Below are positions 22,434 to 34,460 of a DNA stretch of 64,000 nt, in pieces. This DNA comes from Acestrorhynchus altus. Its lineage: Eukaryota; Chordata; Actinopteri; Characiformes; Acestrorhynchidae. A model generated the notes under the pieces. The model worked only from the letters and a program-made list of their open reading frames with translations, did not search any database and was not told the DNA's origin. How positions within the stretch are numbered: position 1 is the stretch's first letter; every line of letters begins with the position of its first letter. The position numbers were made by a program, and so were the translations under genes. The stretch spans positions 3,813,456 to 3,877,455 of the forward strand of contig CM067509.1 in assembly GCA_034509495.1 (NCBI GenBank), read 5' to 3'.

Positions 22434-23340
22434 TCAGCGAATAGGGAGGGGAGTGTGATAAAATGATAATTAGTGTTAATCTGATACCATTGCCTAGCAA
22501 CAGACGATAGGCTGTAATAATGGAGTAATGGATTCTATTTTTATCTGCTCTGTCTTTCCACCCCCTCCCTGCCTACCTCCCTCGCTCTTTTCCATCCCTT
22601 GCTTTTCTTCCTGGGGAACAGAATCTGAGAGAGGAAGAAAGAGAGAGAGAGATGTACCTTCGCTAGCTGTACTGGCTGGTCAGGTACATTCGCAGTGAAT
22701 GGAAGCTGTTTCCGGGACATTTGTTGGGGGGAGACTAGGATATATCGGGTGCTTGGCCCCTTCACGGGTCCATGAAAAAGCCCCAGCAATTGGAGCCGGT
22801 GCAAATTGGCTGTCAATGAATACAGGTGTAAGCGCATTTTCGAGTGGGCCCACCACCGACGCAAAAGAGCAAGGGGTTGGGCGAGGGATTTGGAAGAGGG
22901 GGTGGGCTGAAAAAAAAAAAAAAAGTCACGCTTGTGACAGGGCTAGTTCAGATGTGCCGCTGAATGGGGAAGAGTGTTTTCATTTACATTTTGTTTCGAC
23001 GGCACATTATCATTTCAAAGGGGGTTTCTGTTCTCCGCCAAATGGTCTGCACCTCCGCAAAGCAGGTGTGATGTTGCGGCGACGCCGTCGACGTTGACGG
23101 CCATCTTGCACGCTGTCGAAGGCGAACGGAGGAGCCTCGTTAAATGGAGCATATGCTGCGACAAACACACCGTTTGCGGGGATGCAGATGATTTCTCCTT
23201 CGCCTCTTTGGCTCAGTGTGAATTGGTGAATTTACATGAAGCACTGGAGCTTATGAAAGAGGGATTACGTAAAGCTTGCATTGAGTCATTGGCGCCTAAA
23301 AGACGGGACTGCATGTACCAATGATTAAAGGAAGAGTTTA
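21669..23340. other. GC-richer unique cluster, candidate regulatory region
   Basis: Mostly repeat-free apart from an AG tract. Three SOX-type aacaatg words lie within 210 bp (21,760, 21,777, 21,957), the last next to tttaattag. Further CpG-retaining stretches lie at 22,130-22,210, 22,310-22,350 and 23,030-23,160 (gacgccgtcgacgttgacgg near 23,079). Several 100-plus-codon frames occur but they overlap on both strands and show no domains or splice structure. Confidence 0.3.
22386..22430. repeat. (AG)n microsatellite
   Basis: Perfect GA/AG dinucleotides within the GC-richer cluster. Confidence 0.97.
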
Positions 23341-23655
23341 GTGACGAATCAAATGCACAAATGTCAAACGTCCTGGAGATACAAGGTAAAGCCACCAATT
23401 GGAATTGTGCAAACAGCAGGCCTACATCATTATAAATAGGGTAATAGGGAAAAATCCAACACCCTACAGTTCCGTATCTTTATGGGCAGGTCTGCTCACT
23501 CAGTGGTCATCTTTCCACCAGGCAGCTACTTTAAATCACTCAAGACCAGGCTTGATAATACACTTTAAAGGGATTTTTATTGCAGACATTTTGGGTGGAG
23601 TTTACCCCTCAAGCGTGAAGTAACCGGCAAACTGATTGTCTATTTTTGTTAAAAT
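23341..23655. other. Unassigned sequence
   Basis: No gene or repeat recognised. Confidence 0.4.
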
Positions 23656-23659
23656 GTAG

Positions 23660-24095
23660 TGTCACGACTTGACGGAGGTCAGGAGGCGGACTTAAATGCA
23701 GGGTATAGATTTAATGTACACAAGAGCCAAAATGCAATGTAAACAAACAGGGAAATTACAAACCAATATAAAAGTGAATAGACAGGAGACAAAAATAAAA
23801 TCAACAAGGAACAATCAAACCGACAGGGAAGCCGAGACACAAAGGGTGCAAATGTCCAAACACATAATGACAGGCCGAGACACACTGAAACAAAGGGCTA
23901 CTTACACACAGACAGAGACTAGATACACCTGGAGCAGGTAAGAAGAGGGCAGGGCTACAGAGTAGGCGATGGTGGGAACACTGATGACAGGGAGGAGCTA
24001 GAACAGAGCTAGAGCAGAGATAAGCCAGAAAGCACAAGGGAGTCATGTGCTGGAGAAGACAAACGAAGACAGGCAAGGAAGGACAGTGGCTGGTC
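23660..24095. mobile_element. LTR-like dispersed repeat (non-coding)
   Basis: Starts tgtcacgacttgacgg and continues as a purine-rich, A-rich non-coding stretch with repeated cagacagagact-type words. This layout is familiar from fish solo LTR or related non-coding retroelement sequences (recalled). It begins TG, but no clear CA end or flanking duplication is visible, so LTR status is tentative. Confidence 0.4.
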
Positions 24096-25015
24096 TCCTC
24101 ATTAAGAACATCTCTCCTCATGGGTGTAATGGTTGATGCTAAGTGTTCTACATCAGTGTAATAAGAACCAGAAGGGCTTTCCAATCTAAAATATCTGCAT
24201 CCAAATGATTATGAATAGTCAGATTAGTCAGAGAGTATCACACACTTATGTTTTCACACATTTACTTTGAGGGGCTTAGTTATAATATAACTACCTCCAC
24301 TATGTTTAGGTCATACTTATTCATGACTCGCGCTCAGACAGACAGATTCTTAAAAGATTTATATAAATTATTGATTTTACTGTATTTATAGCTTAGAATC
24401 AGTGTTCCGACTGACTCTGCAGATGTGGCAATATTAAAAATGATCATATTAACATAATTACATTTTTAAAAATCCGTTCCTGAAGGAAATACATAGTGCA
24501 AGTAAAGAGCTGTGTGTGTGTGTGTGTGTGTGTAGATGTGCATCAGTAAGATGTGTTATCAGTAAGACGTCGTCAGTGACAGACTTTCATAACATCATGA
24601 CATTCGTTTCTACGTGCGATTTGAAAACGTTTTTAATCAAGTGTATTAAACTCGTTATAAAGAATAAATCCAATTAAATAGCCAGAGCCGTCAGCGATCC
24701 AGGCTGTATTAACTGGAGAAAACTGGAGAAGAAGAATAACCACATAATGCGCGTCCTGAAAGAAGTACCAGTGCTTATGAAAAATGAATAAACAACAGAA
24801 AAAACAACATAAAAATAGGTCATTAATGAGTTGTGTTATTCTTTTTGTTTTATATCTTAAAAATATTAGTGTATAAAGTCAGAGTCGACGTATCATGTAC
24901 AGGCCGACACACAACAAAGTTTGAACAAAGTTTCTAAGTTATGCGGTTTTTATTGATCCTGGAAGAAGAATAAGAAGCAGAAGAAGTCAAGGGATAATAA
25001 TAATACAGTGCAGCT
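24096..25015. other. Unassigned AT-rich sequence with a short GT tract
   Basis: A (GT)n tract lies at about 24,512-24,533. No gene recognised. Confidence 0.45.
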
Positions 25016-25019
25016 TTGC

Positions 25020-25215
25020 AAGCAAGCACTATAATAAGCACTATAATAAAGGTGCTTCAAATGGATGTTTGAACAGTACCATAGAGGGAATCCTTTTGGT
25101 TCCTTAAATAACCCTGACTAATGGACTAATAAAGCGTAAAGAACCTTTATATTAGTTCTTTAGACCTTTAAAGGATTCTTCACACTCACGTCTCTTCACG
25201 AGTACCTTTAATTTT
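25020..25215. repeat. Hairpin-type dispersed repeat (ggttccttaaat type)
   Basis: The words gaatccttttggttcctta, taaagaacctttatattag and aaaggattcttcacactcac form imperfect inverted arms. Related words occur at 41,845-41,945 (taaagaaccc, gtagaaccc) and 48,700-48,800 (cctaaagaaccc). This is a frequent fish repeat style, recalled only. Confidence 0.4.
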
Positions 25216-25269
25216 AACAAGGTATCTAACTAAGGCCACCTTCAGCTGGATAACTGGCTTCACGGGCTC

Positions 25270-25455
25270 GGAGTTGGGTTTTAATGGTTAAAGTGGTTGC
25301 GTGGTGTGTTCCAAGTTGGCCACATTGCTTGAGTACATTAGTAAAGCTGGTTAACCAGTTTATTCAAACGTATTATAACGAATGGTGGACCAGTATTGAC
25401 GGGCTGATCGGGCTGGTCAAACAGCTTGGTCATACTGGTGAACCTGCATGGTCGT
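25270..25455. repeat. CTGGT-rich dispersed repeat, copy 1
   Basis: Degenerate recurrence of agctggttaaccag, gggctggtcaaacagc and cttggtcatactggt. The same vocabulary fills 47,240-47,545. It is non-coding despite a 79-codon frame. Confidence 0.5.
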
Positions 25456-26150
25456 CCCAGCTCAGGAAGTTCAATGGAATGTTCAGTGTGATTTTAAAGG
25501 ATTGCAGGATGTTTTGCCTGTAATGTTACAGGAACATCGTTCCAGGATTGTTCTGAATTTGTGTGACTCACAATGTTATTAGAACGTTGTCAGAAAGATT
25601 AACTAACGAAACGTCTGAAATAACTTTTATAAAACTAAACATACAGTAAATACTCTGTTTACAATACTTTTAGAAACACAACTAACAAATATTAAAGGTA
25701 ACTGTAAGAGTTTTACATTCTACACTGAGGTTATGCTTAGGGGTAGGTTAGGATTAGGTTCACTTTAGGTTCCGTTTATGTTAACCTTAAGTTTGACTTT
25801 TGTTTATCTTCACCTTCACTTCACATTCCTTCCACAATTCAGTTACGGTTAAGGTTAGACTTGGTTGAAGGAAATATGCACAATTTCAACAATGTTTTTA
25901 ATTTAATTTTAGTTCAGTGATGTTACCTCAGCAATGCATGCCTGAGTTTTGGGCGTGGCTTCTGAAAAGAGGGGTGTTTTTGTACTGCTTTTGAAGTCAA
26001 ATATGATCATATTCTTTAAGATTAGGCTTAAAGTAAAGGTTAGGTTTAGGTAACACTGGTTGCATCTCTGTGTTTGGGTTGTGTTAGTAATTCATGCATA
26101 TTCACAAATGTCAACCTATATTTAATACACATTGAACGATTTATGAAATC
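25456..26150. other. Unassigned sequence with ggttagg-type words
   Basis: Degenerate ggttaggattagg and taaccttaag words at 25,740-25,860 and again near 26,030-26,055. No gene recognised. Confidence 0.4.
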
Positions 26151-26154
26151 CATT

Positions 26155-26365
26155 TTTAGCTTTCTCTATGGTTTGGACCACATAGCTGCTCTGCACAAGG
26201 TGTGAATAATTCTGAATGAACTGACCAATAGAAATGCTCTAAAGTTACTGCTTCTTACTTTTATTTTCTATTCACTTCCATTCAAAGTTAAGAGCATTTT
26301 TGCCCTCACCTATAAAATTGCCATTGTGGAGATACATGCTTTTTATTGGACAGTGAAGACAGTGA
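26155..26365. repeat. Dispersed repeat with 'ccattgtggagatac' word
   Basis: Contains gaccaatagaaatgctc, actgcttcttacttttat and ccattgtggagatacatgc. The last word recurs at 40,719-40,735, next to copy F of the TTAA family. It resembles a fish-wide non-coding repeat from memory. Ends are not defined. Confidence 0.4.
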
Positions 26366-27040
26366 AGTACAAATGACTCCGGTCAGCAGGGTTGGATGTA
26401 GTGCAGCAGTAAAGAACCTAAGAACCCATATAGAAATATGTGTGAAATATATTTTTAATATCAATATATTTCAAAGTGTATTTCAAACAATTGCAGTGCA
26501 TTAAGGCCATTTTGGGGCCATTTTCATATCATTTCAAATGCATTTTTATAAATATTAATTTTCGTACAGGGTGTCTTGGCTTATCGGCTATAAATGGGAT
26601 AAGAGAAACTGTTTAAGCTTAAATGTTGCCCATCCTGGCACCATATACTGTAGATTTAAGCCGATGAAATATTGAATTAAGCTATTATTCTCAAAATCAA
26701 AGCTAACCTGATTCCATGTTACAGTGTGAGTGTGTGGCTGTTTCAGGCTAGATTTGTTACAGGATCAAATCGGATTCATTCTTTTCATTCCTCCAGTGTT
26801 CGATCCAGCGTTTTCTGCTGAAATCAGCCTGATGACGATATGGATATGCGGTCTCCACTGCATAAATAATCAAGTGGGCTCAGCGAGCACAGAAAACATC
26901 CCCAATGGCTTTTACGGACGCTGGTAAATACAAATAAAGGAGGAAATGCTGACACTCATATAAAGCAGACTTAAGAGTCACTGGTGTGTGGCCAGATCAC
27001 CTCGCAATTAAATCGGCCTGAGCCCTCACGAGACTTTTAA
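26366..27040. other. Unassigned sequence
   Basis: No gene or repeat recognised. Confidence 0.4.
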
Positions 27041-27046
27041 TTCTGC

Positions 27047-27077
<31 letters not shown>

Positions 27078-27091
27078 GAAGAAAGAAAGAC

Positions 27092-27138
<47 letters not shown>

Positions 27139-27140
27139 AA
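27047..27140. repeat. (GAAA)n microsatellite
   Basis: Roughly 23 tetranucleotide units with a few substitutions (aggaag, gacag). Confidence 0.96.
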
Positions 27141-27555
27141 TGATGGGAAAATTGCTGATGAATTAAGAAGGCCCCAATTAATCTGGGAATGCCGAATCAA
27201 GTTCATTAGTACAATGCGGGTGGAATGTGCCAGTCAGCTGACCCAGAGCGGCAGGACAGTGAGACTTCCTTCTCTGGAGGGGCTGAAGAGTCCGCACAGT
27301 CTGTCTGTGCAGGAATGCTTTTGACATTTGCTTCCTTCTAACCATTACTGGACATTTTATTTCCAGGATAATAAACACACAGTTCCACTGTCTTCTACCC
27401 CTATCAGTGGCATGTTGTTGTCGTTGTGTGAAATGCAGAGTCAACATCTTTCCAAACAGAATGTGCAGTCAAGTCCATAATTTTCGGACAGACATTTTTC
27501 ATTTTAACTCAAAGGGTTTAACAAAAATAATGCATTACCTGGAGCTGCTCAGCAG
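27141..27555. other. Unassigned sequence
   Basis: No gene or repeat recognised. Confidence 0.4.
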
Positions 27556-27559
27556 GTCA

Positions 27560-28135
27560 TCTGTTTGTCTTGGTGTAGACAGCCAATGAACCTGTGTGTG
27601 GAGGCACTGTGGTCAGCATCAACACTTTGTGCTCTGGACACTTCCAGAAGGCCTGGTGTCATGGTGTGGGGTACAAGATCACCTTTGGTCTTCATTACAA
27701 GCACTTTACCAGACCAATGTTACATTAATGAGGTCCTGCAACCAGTGGTCCTACTTTTTCTGAACACACACTCCGGTGCTCTATTCCAACAGGACGACAC
27801 TCGTCCACATACTGCTGACATCTCAAGATCTCGTCTTGAAGACACGGATACTACGCTGTGGTCGGTCTCATCTCCAGACCTGTCCCTGATTGAAAATGTG
27901 TGGGATGCTATTGGACGCTCTATCAACACTCCACCCCTACCACACCATCTGCAGAACTGAGTGAGAACATTCAAGCTGCATGGGATGGATCATCACAGGA
28001 CACCATTAGGAACCTCTACAACTCCATGCAGAGACGTCTGGCATGTTGCACTAAACCCGACGCCGTACTGAGAGACACCACTTCTGTATGAGTAGATCAA
28101 TAAACATTCATATCAGTCTACATTTATTATGTATT
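27560..28135 (+). mobile_element. Tc1-like transposase relic, longest copy of its family
   Basis: One frame (27,565-27,960) reads RPGVMVWG, then INEVLQPVVL, SGALFQQDDTRPHTAD and SSPDLSLIENVWDAIGRS. This is the catalytic core of a Tc1 transposase from just after the first Asp to the third acidic residue (Glu in ...LIEN). It stops at catctgcagaactga. The C-terminus continues in another frame as SENIQAAWDGSSQD to MQRRLACC. The N-terminal DNA-binding domain and inverted repeats are absent. Confidence 0.88.
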
Positions 28136-28169
28136 GTTCCTGGTATGAGCAGAACTGATGAGCAGAACG

Positions 28170-28470
28170 TTTAATACTTGGACTTAAGTGTGGAACCCAT
28201 GGACATCATCACGCGCTACGTTTTCTCCCCTGAGATGCTTAGCCTGTCCTTTACTGCAGCTGCCTTCGGTTTCCGCTTGTTTGTGGCTCTTCTCTGCCAT
28301 TTAAGAACATTCCCTTTGTTTGCTTTAAGAGGTTCTGCTTTTTGGGGGTCAGTAGACATCTGTACTCTAAAGGCTTTTATCTGAACTATCCGTTGACATT
28401 CAGAACCTCTAATTGACACAATCTTGCCCATGCCTGGACAGTCCCTCCACCATGTTTGACAGATGTGGTA
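28170..28470 (-). mobile_element. Possible Tc1-like scrap
   Basis: ccctccaccatgtttgacag at 28,444-28,463 is the reverse of the common Tc1 word for KHGGG, and resembles gcctccaccatgtttgatag at 50,477-50,496. The rest is undiagnosed, so only the tail is supported. Confidence 0.35.
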
Positions 28471-29450
28471 TGCTTATGCATTATTTTTGTTAAATCTTTT
28501 GACCTTAAAGCTTGAAGCGGGAAGTTTACAATCCAACATCTAACCGATGCATAAAATTACATAAAATTACAAAAACAAAAACAAAGTTTGTTATTTTGTG
28601 TGCAAAAAACGATAGGAATTTGTTTGTAAATCATTTTACAGACTGTTCTTTATGCCTTTATTTTGTGCAACTATGTCTTTGTGGCTCCTACATGCAAATG
28701 AACTCCGTCCTCAATGACCTCAATTGGAGGAGAAAACACTCCTTATAGCATCAAAATTAATGGGCTCAGCTTACTAATGCATTCATTTTTGTGACATTGC
28801 AATTGGCTGAAGCTTAGATTCCAAATCTGAGCTGTATGTTATATGAGTTTTTTCATGTACAAGCACAATTTCAACCCAGTCTACACTTCTAAGGGTCAAA
28901 CCCAAACAGATGTTCCCTATATGGCACAAATTCCAATTTGGCATCCCTTATTTTCTTTTCTTTGAGTGAAAATGATGCCAATTTGGGGCCAGCAGTTTCT
29001 TTGCATACCATTGGCCACCAAGTTTAGTCTTGGGCTATGATCTGACTGCCAGCCCAAATCTGATTTTTAGATTGCATCCAAATTGATTTTTGATAGTCTG
29101 GGCAGCACAAAACCACCTGAAATATAATTAGAGTTATACAGCTCCTTTGGATGCACTGGACACTCCAATAGAATTTCAGCATGTCCTTTGCATCATTTGC
29201 ATTTGCGACAAACAACAACCACATCAAATCCAGAGAATCAGAAATGTGGGAATCCAAGATGAATATGACACCAGCATGGGTATGTATGTAGGTACTGATG
29301 CCTACTGCATTACCATAGCAACCCAAGCAGATAGGCTTGTGATGTATGGAATCTGATCTAAACACTTGTAAATAACAGTGTGTGGACAACAAATCTTATT
29401 CAAGAAACAAATCCTATTTGCCTGCAGTGTGAATGTATCTTAGAGAACCA
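28471..29450. other. Unassigned sequence
   Basis: No gene or repeat recognised. The 122-codon minus-strand frame at 29,024-29,392 has no domain. Confidence 0.4.
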
Positions 29451-29454
29451 CCTT

Positions 29455-30085
29455 CACTCAGATCTTCTGCAACCCTAACTAACCCTACATGAATAATCTA
29501 ATTGCTGCCTTCAGAAGTCCTTGGTGAACTGAACGAGGTGAGTAGGTTGGAGCAGGTACAGCCTGCTTGATTGTAGATCTCCAGAAGTAAGGATGGTGAC
29601 CACTGATGTAGATCACCACTCCTGATCATGGAGATCTACCTACATCTTCTGTGACCTGAATTGACCCTGCTTGAACAATCTCCTTACTGTCTTCAGAAGT
29701 TGTTTAGATTCATGAGGTGTTACCTGCTCAAATGCAGATCTCCAGAAACCAGAATTGTGACCGCTGATGTCTACCACCCATCAGAACTCCTGCAACCCTT
29801 ATTGACCATACTTGAATGATCTAATTGCTGCCATCAGAAGTCTTTGATTAGCTGAATGAGATGAGTTAGAATACAGTTGTAGGCACAGCCTGCTCGAATG
29901 TAGATCTGTAGAAGCAAGGATGGTGACCACTGATGTAGATCACAACTCCTGCTCCACGATCTCCACAATCTACCTTTCTTCAGAGCTTCAGCAACCCTAA
30001 TCGACCTTACTTGAACAATCTAATTACTACCTTCAGAAGTCCATGATTAGCTTTATATGGAGGGTAAAACCTGCTGAAAGGTAGG
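29455..30085. repeat. Degenerate tandem array, unit about 140-200 bp, about 3.5 copies
   Basis: The anchor cttcagaagt (or catcagaagt) recurs at 29,509, 29,691, 29,832 and 30,031, spaced 182, 141 and 199 bp. It is preceded each time by gaccnnacttgaanaatct-type sequence and mostly followed by gcagatctccagaag and gtgaccactgatgta words. It looks like an old locally amplified satellite unit. Confidence 0.8.
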
Positions 30086-30179
30086 CCTTCACAATCAATG
30101 GCCATCGATTTAGATAATTGTCTTCTGTCAGTAAATTACCATGTAAGTTTGTAGAAAAGACAGTTTGTAGGCCTGCAAG

Positions 30180-30800
30180 GGTTAAGCCCTTCCTCACAGA
30201 CTGTCGTGAAGCCTCGATTGCTCTTCTTTCCTCTCCTTCTCCTGCAGAGATAAAGCCAGTCAACTTGTTGTGAGTGAACGGGCGCTTGGGGAGCCGTTTT
30301 GTGGGTTTGGGAAATGGCGGTGGGTGGACAAGTGTGGGCGAGCGTGTGGGCAGTAGTGACGGAACATCTCGAGTTGATGCCGTTTTGATTCCCTTTTTCA
30401 AGTGCCAGTCAGGGGAGAAACACACTTCTGGCGTTACAGCTGATTACTTCCCTTAAGGACGTCGACAGACAAACACAAAGAGGGATCACTTTCAGTCCTG
30501 TGCTGCCATGCTCCCAAATTAACACCGCTGCCTCCTCCCCCCACTTCCCTCACCCACTCTTCTCACTCTCTCGCTCCATCTCTACATTCTGCATGTAGAA
30601 GACGTACGTATCCTCCGAGACGGCTCCATCAGTGAAGTTCATTATACTTCATTGCGTGCTGGGAGTGATTACGGGCTTTAATAACCAGCAATTACCGCCA
30701 GGGCCGCTTTTGTGCTGCCCACGTGCATTTTTGGAGACGCCTGATTGCTCTCATCTAAAGCCCCTGTGTCTTAATTCTGGCCCCACAGACCTCAGAATGT
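30180..30800. other. Unique block, candidate regulatory DNA
   Basis: Repeat-free and GC-balanced. Notable words are ggaaatggcggtgggtgg near 30,311, ttaataaccagcaattacc near 30,679, and CpG-containing acgtacgtatcctccgagac near 30,602. No splice or promoter structure seen. Confidence 0.27.
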
Positions 30801-31084
30801 GCGATTGATAGGTGGGGCCAAGCATCAGCAGCCCCCCACACCGACAACAGCTCATGCAAACAGTGCTGACTTGAACTTACAGTATAGAAAGTACTGTATA
30901 ATATCCCTTCTGTCTCGGTTGTTGTCCACAGATGCTTTTTTGGCTTTGAATTCCAAGATTAGAAATGTACTTTGTTTTTTACTTCTGCAGCAGTCACTCG
31001 TGGTCAAGACTGCTTGCGAGACAATACAAGCTGCTCAATCAAGTCCCACTTGCAATAGTAATTATACTGATTTCACCCACTGTG

Positions 31085-31321
31085 TTTTGCATACACAGGA
31101 ATTAGACCTCCCCAATTTACCCATCCACACACATCCACACTAGTGAATTCACACACCATGGGGCAGTAAGCACATGTGCCCGGAGCGGTGGGTAGCCCTA
31201 TCCTCAGTGCCCAGGGAGCAGCAAGGGGGTTCAGGGCCTTGCTCAAGGACACTTCAGTTCAGGAATTCGAACTGGCAACCTTCCAGTCACAAGGCTGGTT
31301 CCCTAACCATCAGGCCACGGC
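31085..31321 (-). mobile_element. tRNA-derived SINE
   Basis: On the minus strand the head has an A-box-like tggcctgatggttaggg (reverse of 31,302-31,318) and a B box ggttgccagttcgaattcc (reverse of 31,262-31,280). A body with gagcaaggccctgaaccccc, gtgcccagggagc and ccactgctccggg-like words follows. The two Pol III boxes at proper spacing make this a clear SINE. The simple tail and target duplications were not resolved. Family name not assigned. Confidence 0.8.
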
Positions 31322-31329
31322 GGTTCTGG

Positions 31330-31500
31330 AGCAGTAGGGCTGGAGTTGAAAGTTCTTGTGTTGAGTCCAAGAGTCCAAAGTCATAGAACTAAGTGAGAAC
31401 AATTCAAGACCAAGTCTAATGGGGGGCTGGAACCAAATCAGTATGAAGTCCAAATAAGAGACAGACCAAGTCAAAATCAAGACTGATACCAAACTACTCT
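31330..31500. repeat. Degenerate 'agtccaagtc' low-complexity repeat
   Basis: Recurrent gagtccaagagtccaaag, gaccaagtct and agaccaagtcaaaatcaag. Similar words recur at 32,195-32,300. A diverged simple repeat; not coding. Confidence 0.5.
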
Positions 31501-32300
31501 GACTACAAATCCACTTGGGACAAGACAATGAGTGCAACCATGACAGGGACCCTACTGTCAGGTTGCAAGTTCATATCCCTGGCAATTCGACTGTGGTCTC
31601 ACTCTCTCTAGGGATGACTTTCCCTATCCCCCTCAACACCTTCTCACATATCAGAACCGGTAGTCAGGGTTGTCCATTAACTGCTTTGAGCTGTTCAATG
31701 ACATTTGAGCAAATGGTAGAAAATATGGGGTTACCTGGTTTCATAGGTTTCAGAGGAAGTATCTTAGACTTCATTTTCTCATGCTGGTAGAAGGGGCAGT
31801 GGGAAAACTAGCCGGCCATATATGATCAAATCTGCAGAATTTGTACTGCATTTCCATACAACTGCTTAATTATGTAATGAGTTATATTTACATTCAATTA
31901 TTCATTAAGTATCGAAATTTATTCACATCACTAACAGAACGAGCCACCCACTCCCACGGCCTGCAACATAAGATAAATCAATAATTTAATTAATAAAAAT
32001 GTTATTTAATCATAACCTTTGTAATTAAAACTATCCATCTGGTTTGATTTGCTTTGTACAAGCCAGTGTCTGTTGGTAATAATTTTAATTTAAAAAAAAT
32101 TAAATGGTAGTTGGTCCCTAAAGATGTAATTGTGAGACTTATGCCTGAGACCAAAATATCTCTGAATACTAATACATTACTGATGCCAGAGTCTAGAACA
32201 AGACCAAATATAAATACTAATAAATTCAAGAAAAATTAGACCAAAATGTGTCCAAATACAAATTCTGTCAGTTTCAAGACAAGTTCAAGTTCAAATACTA
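31501..32300. other. Unassigned AT-rich sequence
   Basis: No gene recognised. The last 100 bp repeat the 'caagaccaaat' vocabulary of 31,330-31,500. Confidence 0.4.
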
Positions 32301-32314
32301 ACATGTCTCAAATA

Positions 32315-33005
32315 CTTATGTATCTGAGGGGCAAAAGTGTGTGAATCTTTAGGATTAGCAAATAATTTAGATACTGCATAACAGCATAAAACCCTATCCC
32401 AACTGTTAAACATGGTAGTGGTAGTATCTTGATTTTGTGCCTGGAAAGCTTGGTATCATTGATGAAGCCAAACAATACCAGCAAATTGTAAAGGAAAATG
32501 TCAACAAATGTGTCTGTGAGCTGAATGTCAAGAGACTGTGGGTCATGCCACAAGACAACGAACCTAAGAATGCAAGTTATTCTACCAAAAAAAATGATTA
32601 AAGAAGAATAAGGTTAATGTTTATGGCCTGAGCTTAATCCAAAAGAAATGTTATGGAAGAACCTGAAGCGAGCAGTTGACGGCAGAAACCCCAGTAATAT
32701 AACTAATAGAAGCTAATTTGCAGAACTAACTTTTGCAGAACTAACTAGCAATTTTGGGAAACAGTTACAATTATTGCTGCACTAAGGGGTCACAGCAGAT
32801 ACTGAAAGCAAAGGTTCACAGGTTTGTAATAATGGATCATTTCCCTCAATAAATAAAGCAAGTCTAATATTTAGGTTCCTTTTTTTTAACTTGGTTCTCT
32901 TTATCTATTTCTTTGGAAAATCTGATGAAGTTTAAGCCAAATTTATGCAGAAATATAGAATAATCACCAGGGTTTGCATACATTTGATCCAATAATGCAC
33001 CTATA
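32315..33005 (+). mobile_element. Internally deleted Tc1-like element with a 3' terminal region
   Basis: ggcaaaagtgtgtgaatctt at the 5' side, then ctgttaaacatggtagtgg (KHG-type motif), ggcctgagcttaatccaaaa (WPDLNP-type motif), and a 3' region with ggatcatttccctcaataaa, tatgcagaaatatagaa and gcatacatttgatcc. This matches the outer region of a common fish Tc1 family, also present at 59,573. Frames are broken and the N-terminal DNA-binding domain is missing. Confidence 0.68.
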
Positions 33006-33022
33006 AAATGTCTTTCACTCAT

Positions 33023-33028
<6 letters not shown>

Positions 33029-33080
<52 letters not shown>

Positions 33081-33094
33081 TCTCTCTCTCTCTC
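33029..33094. repeat. (CT)n microsatellite
   Basis: CT dinucleotides with one ccctc interruption. Confidence 0.97.
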
Positions 33095-33104
33095 CTCCAC
33101 TAAA

Positions 33105-34460
33105 TTAGTGCTGGCATGCAGGTCTTTCCATATAATCCAAGAGAGCTAAAATGAGCTGTGGATTGCCTTGGCTCCCAAATGTCACAGCAAACAATTTAGA
33201 GGAGCACATCTAATCAGTGCTGCCAATCGTCCATCATGACCCTTTTCCCACTTTTGTGGGACTGGATGCGAAACGGCGATGGCCAAAAGAGCCAAATGAT
33301 CACGGCAGTCGATAAAACCTTCAGGCAGGTGGGGCAGAGACTGACCAGAGTAGGGGCCGTGCAGGGATCAGAAATGTTCATGCTTCCTGAGCCCCTTTTT
33401 GATGTGGTCTGCTTTAGAAACCTCATGAAAAGGATGAAAAGATCTGAATTTGTACATGATAATACAGTTGCCAACACTCCGAATGCGATCGCTTCCCGTT
33501 CCGCCCACCTTATGATTATTTATGGAAATCGTGCGTCATTATACTTTCTAATTTGTTGTGCACTTCCACGCAGATAGTGCATGTGTAATTAAAGCTATGC
33601 AGCACGCGGCGTTAATGAGAATTATATAGCAATTAGGCAATATGTAAAAGGAAGCGAGAAGACATGCAACTAAAGGCGAAGAACAACTTGACATAAGTGG
33701 ATCTGTGGCCTGATGCAACAGATTTGAATGGAAAGTCGGTCCATAAATAAACTCCCCTCCCTTTTTTAAGCCGCAAAGAAGAGCCCTCAATATGTCTAAT
33801 TTTTTAAAATAAACAAACTCATCACTGCTGGGGATGTAAATTCATTTCAAATCAACTTATTTACTAATTTGCTCTCAGGATGTTCCAATTATCGGGCGAT
33901 GGCATTTCGTGACCGAACTCATTAACTGTAGGCAGAAAAAAGAAAAATGTTTCACCACCTGTGGCTGAAATTGCATGTCCCTTTCTCTTTTTTTTTCAGC
34001 AGAGAACGCTCTCCAGTCGTCTTTCCAATAAACCCGTGACATTTGGGAGCAAGGTCCAATTATGCGACATAACCTCCTCGCGCAGCGCAGGAAATCTTAA
34101 GCAAATTAATTCAGCAGAACAAATAAACCTGCCTTAACGCCACGTCTGATCTCTTTTCTTTGCCGGGGACATGCAAGCGTCGTGGAACGTTTCTTCTTCT
34201 TTGAGTTTGAATTCTGTGGAAGAAGGGAGTGTAATGCCATCTAGGTTGCGAGCACTCCACCTCCTCGATAACCCCCCCACAAAATGCACGGTCTAGAGAT
34301 GGCGGAGGTTTTGTTGTTCTATAGGAATAGGATATCATCCTGTTCCTGCGAGAGGTTAACAATTTAACAGAAAGCTCAGGATTGTTATAAATACCAGCGC
34401 TTGGCAGGCAGCATCAGAGATCCACTTTCACGTTTCCATGGCAGCAACAGACAGGTCAAC
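33105..34460. other. High-complexity unique cluster, candidate conserved non-coding DNA
   Basis: About 1.35 kb with no recognised repeat, many retained CpGs in otherwise AT-rich context (gaatgcgatcgcttcccg near 33,481; attatcgggcgatggcat near 33,888) and TAAT words (gcggcgttaatgagaatt, gtgtaattaaagctatg). This mixture is typical of vertebrate developmental enhancers. That is inference only. Confidence 0.33.

Noticed and set aside
22699..23324. Overlapping 116-132 codon plus-strand frames in GC-rich DNA
   Set aside because: Two frames compete over the same DNA, with no domain and no splice sites; GC-rich DNA yields such frames by chance.
31262..31320. Functional tRNA gene because of clear A and B boxes
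   Set aside because: The body after the B box is a SINE body and no acceptor-stem pairing is evident.
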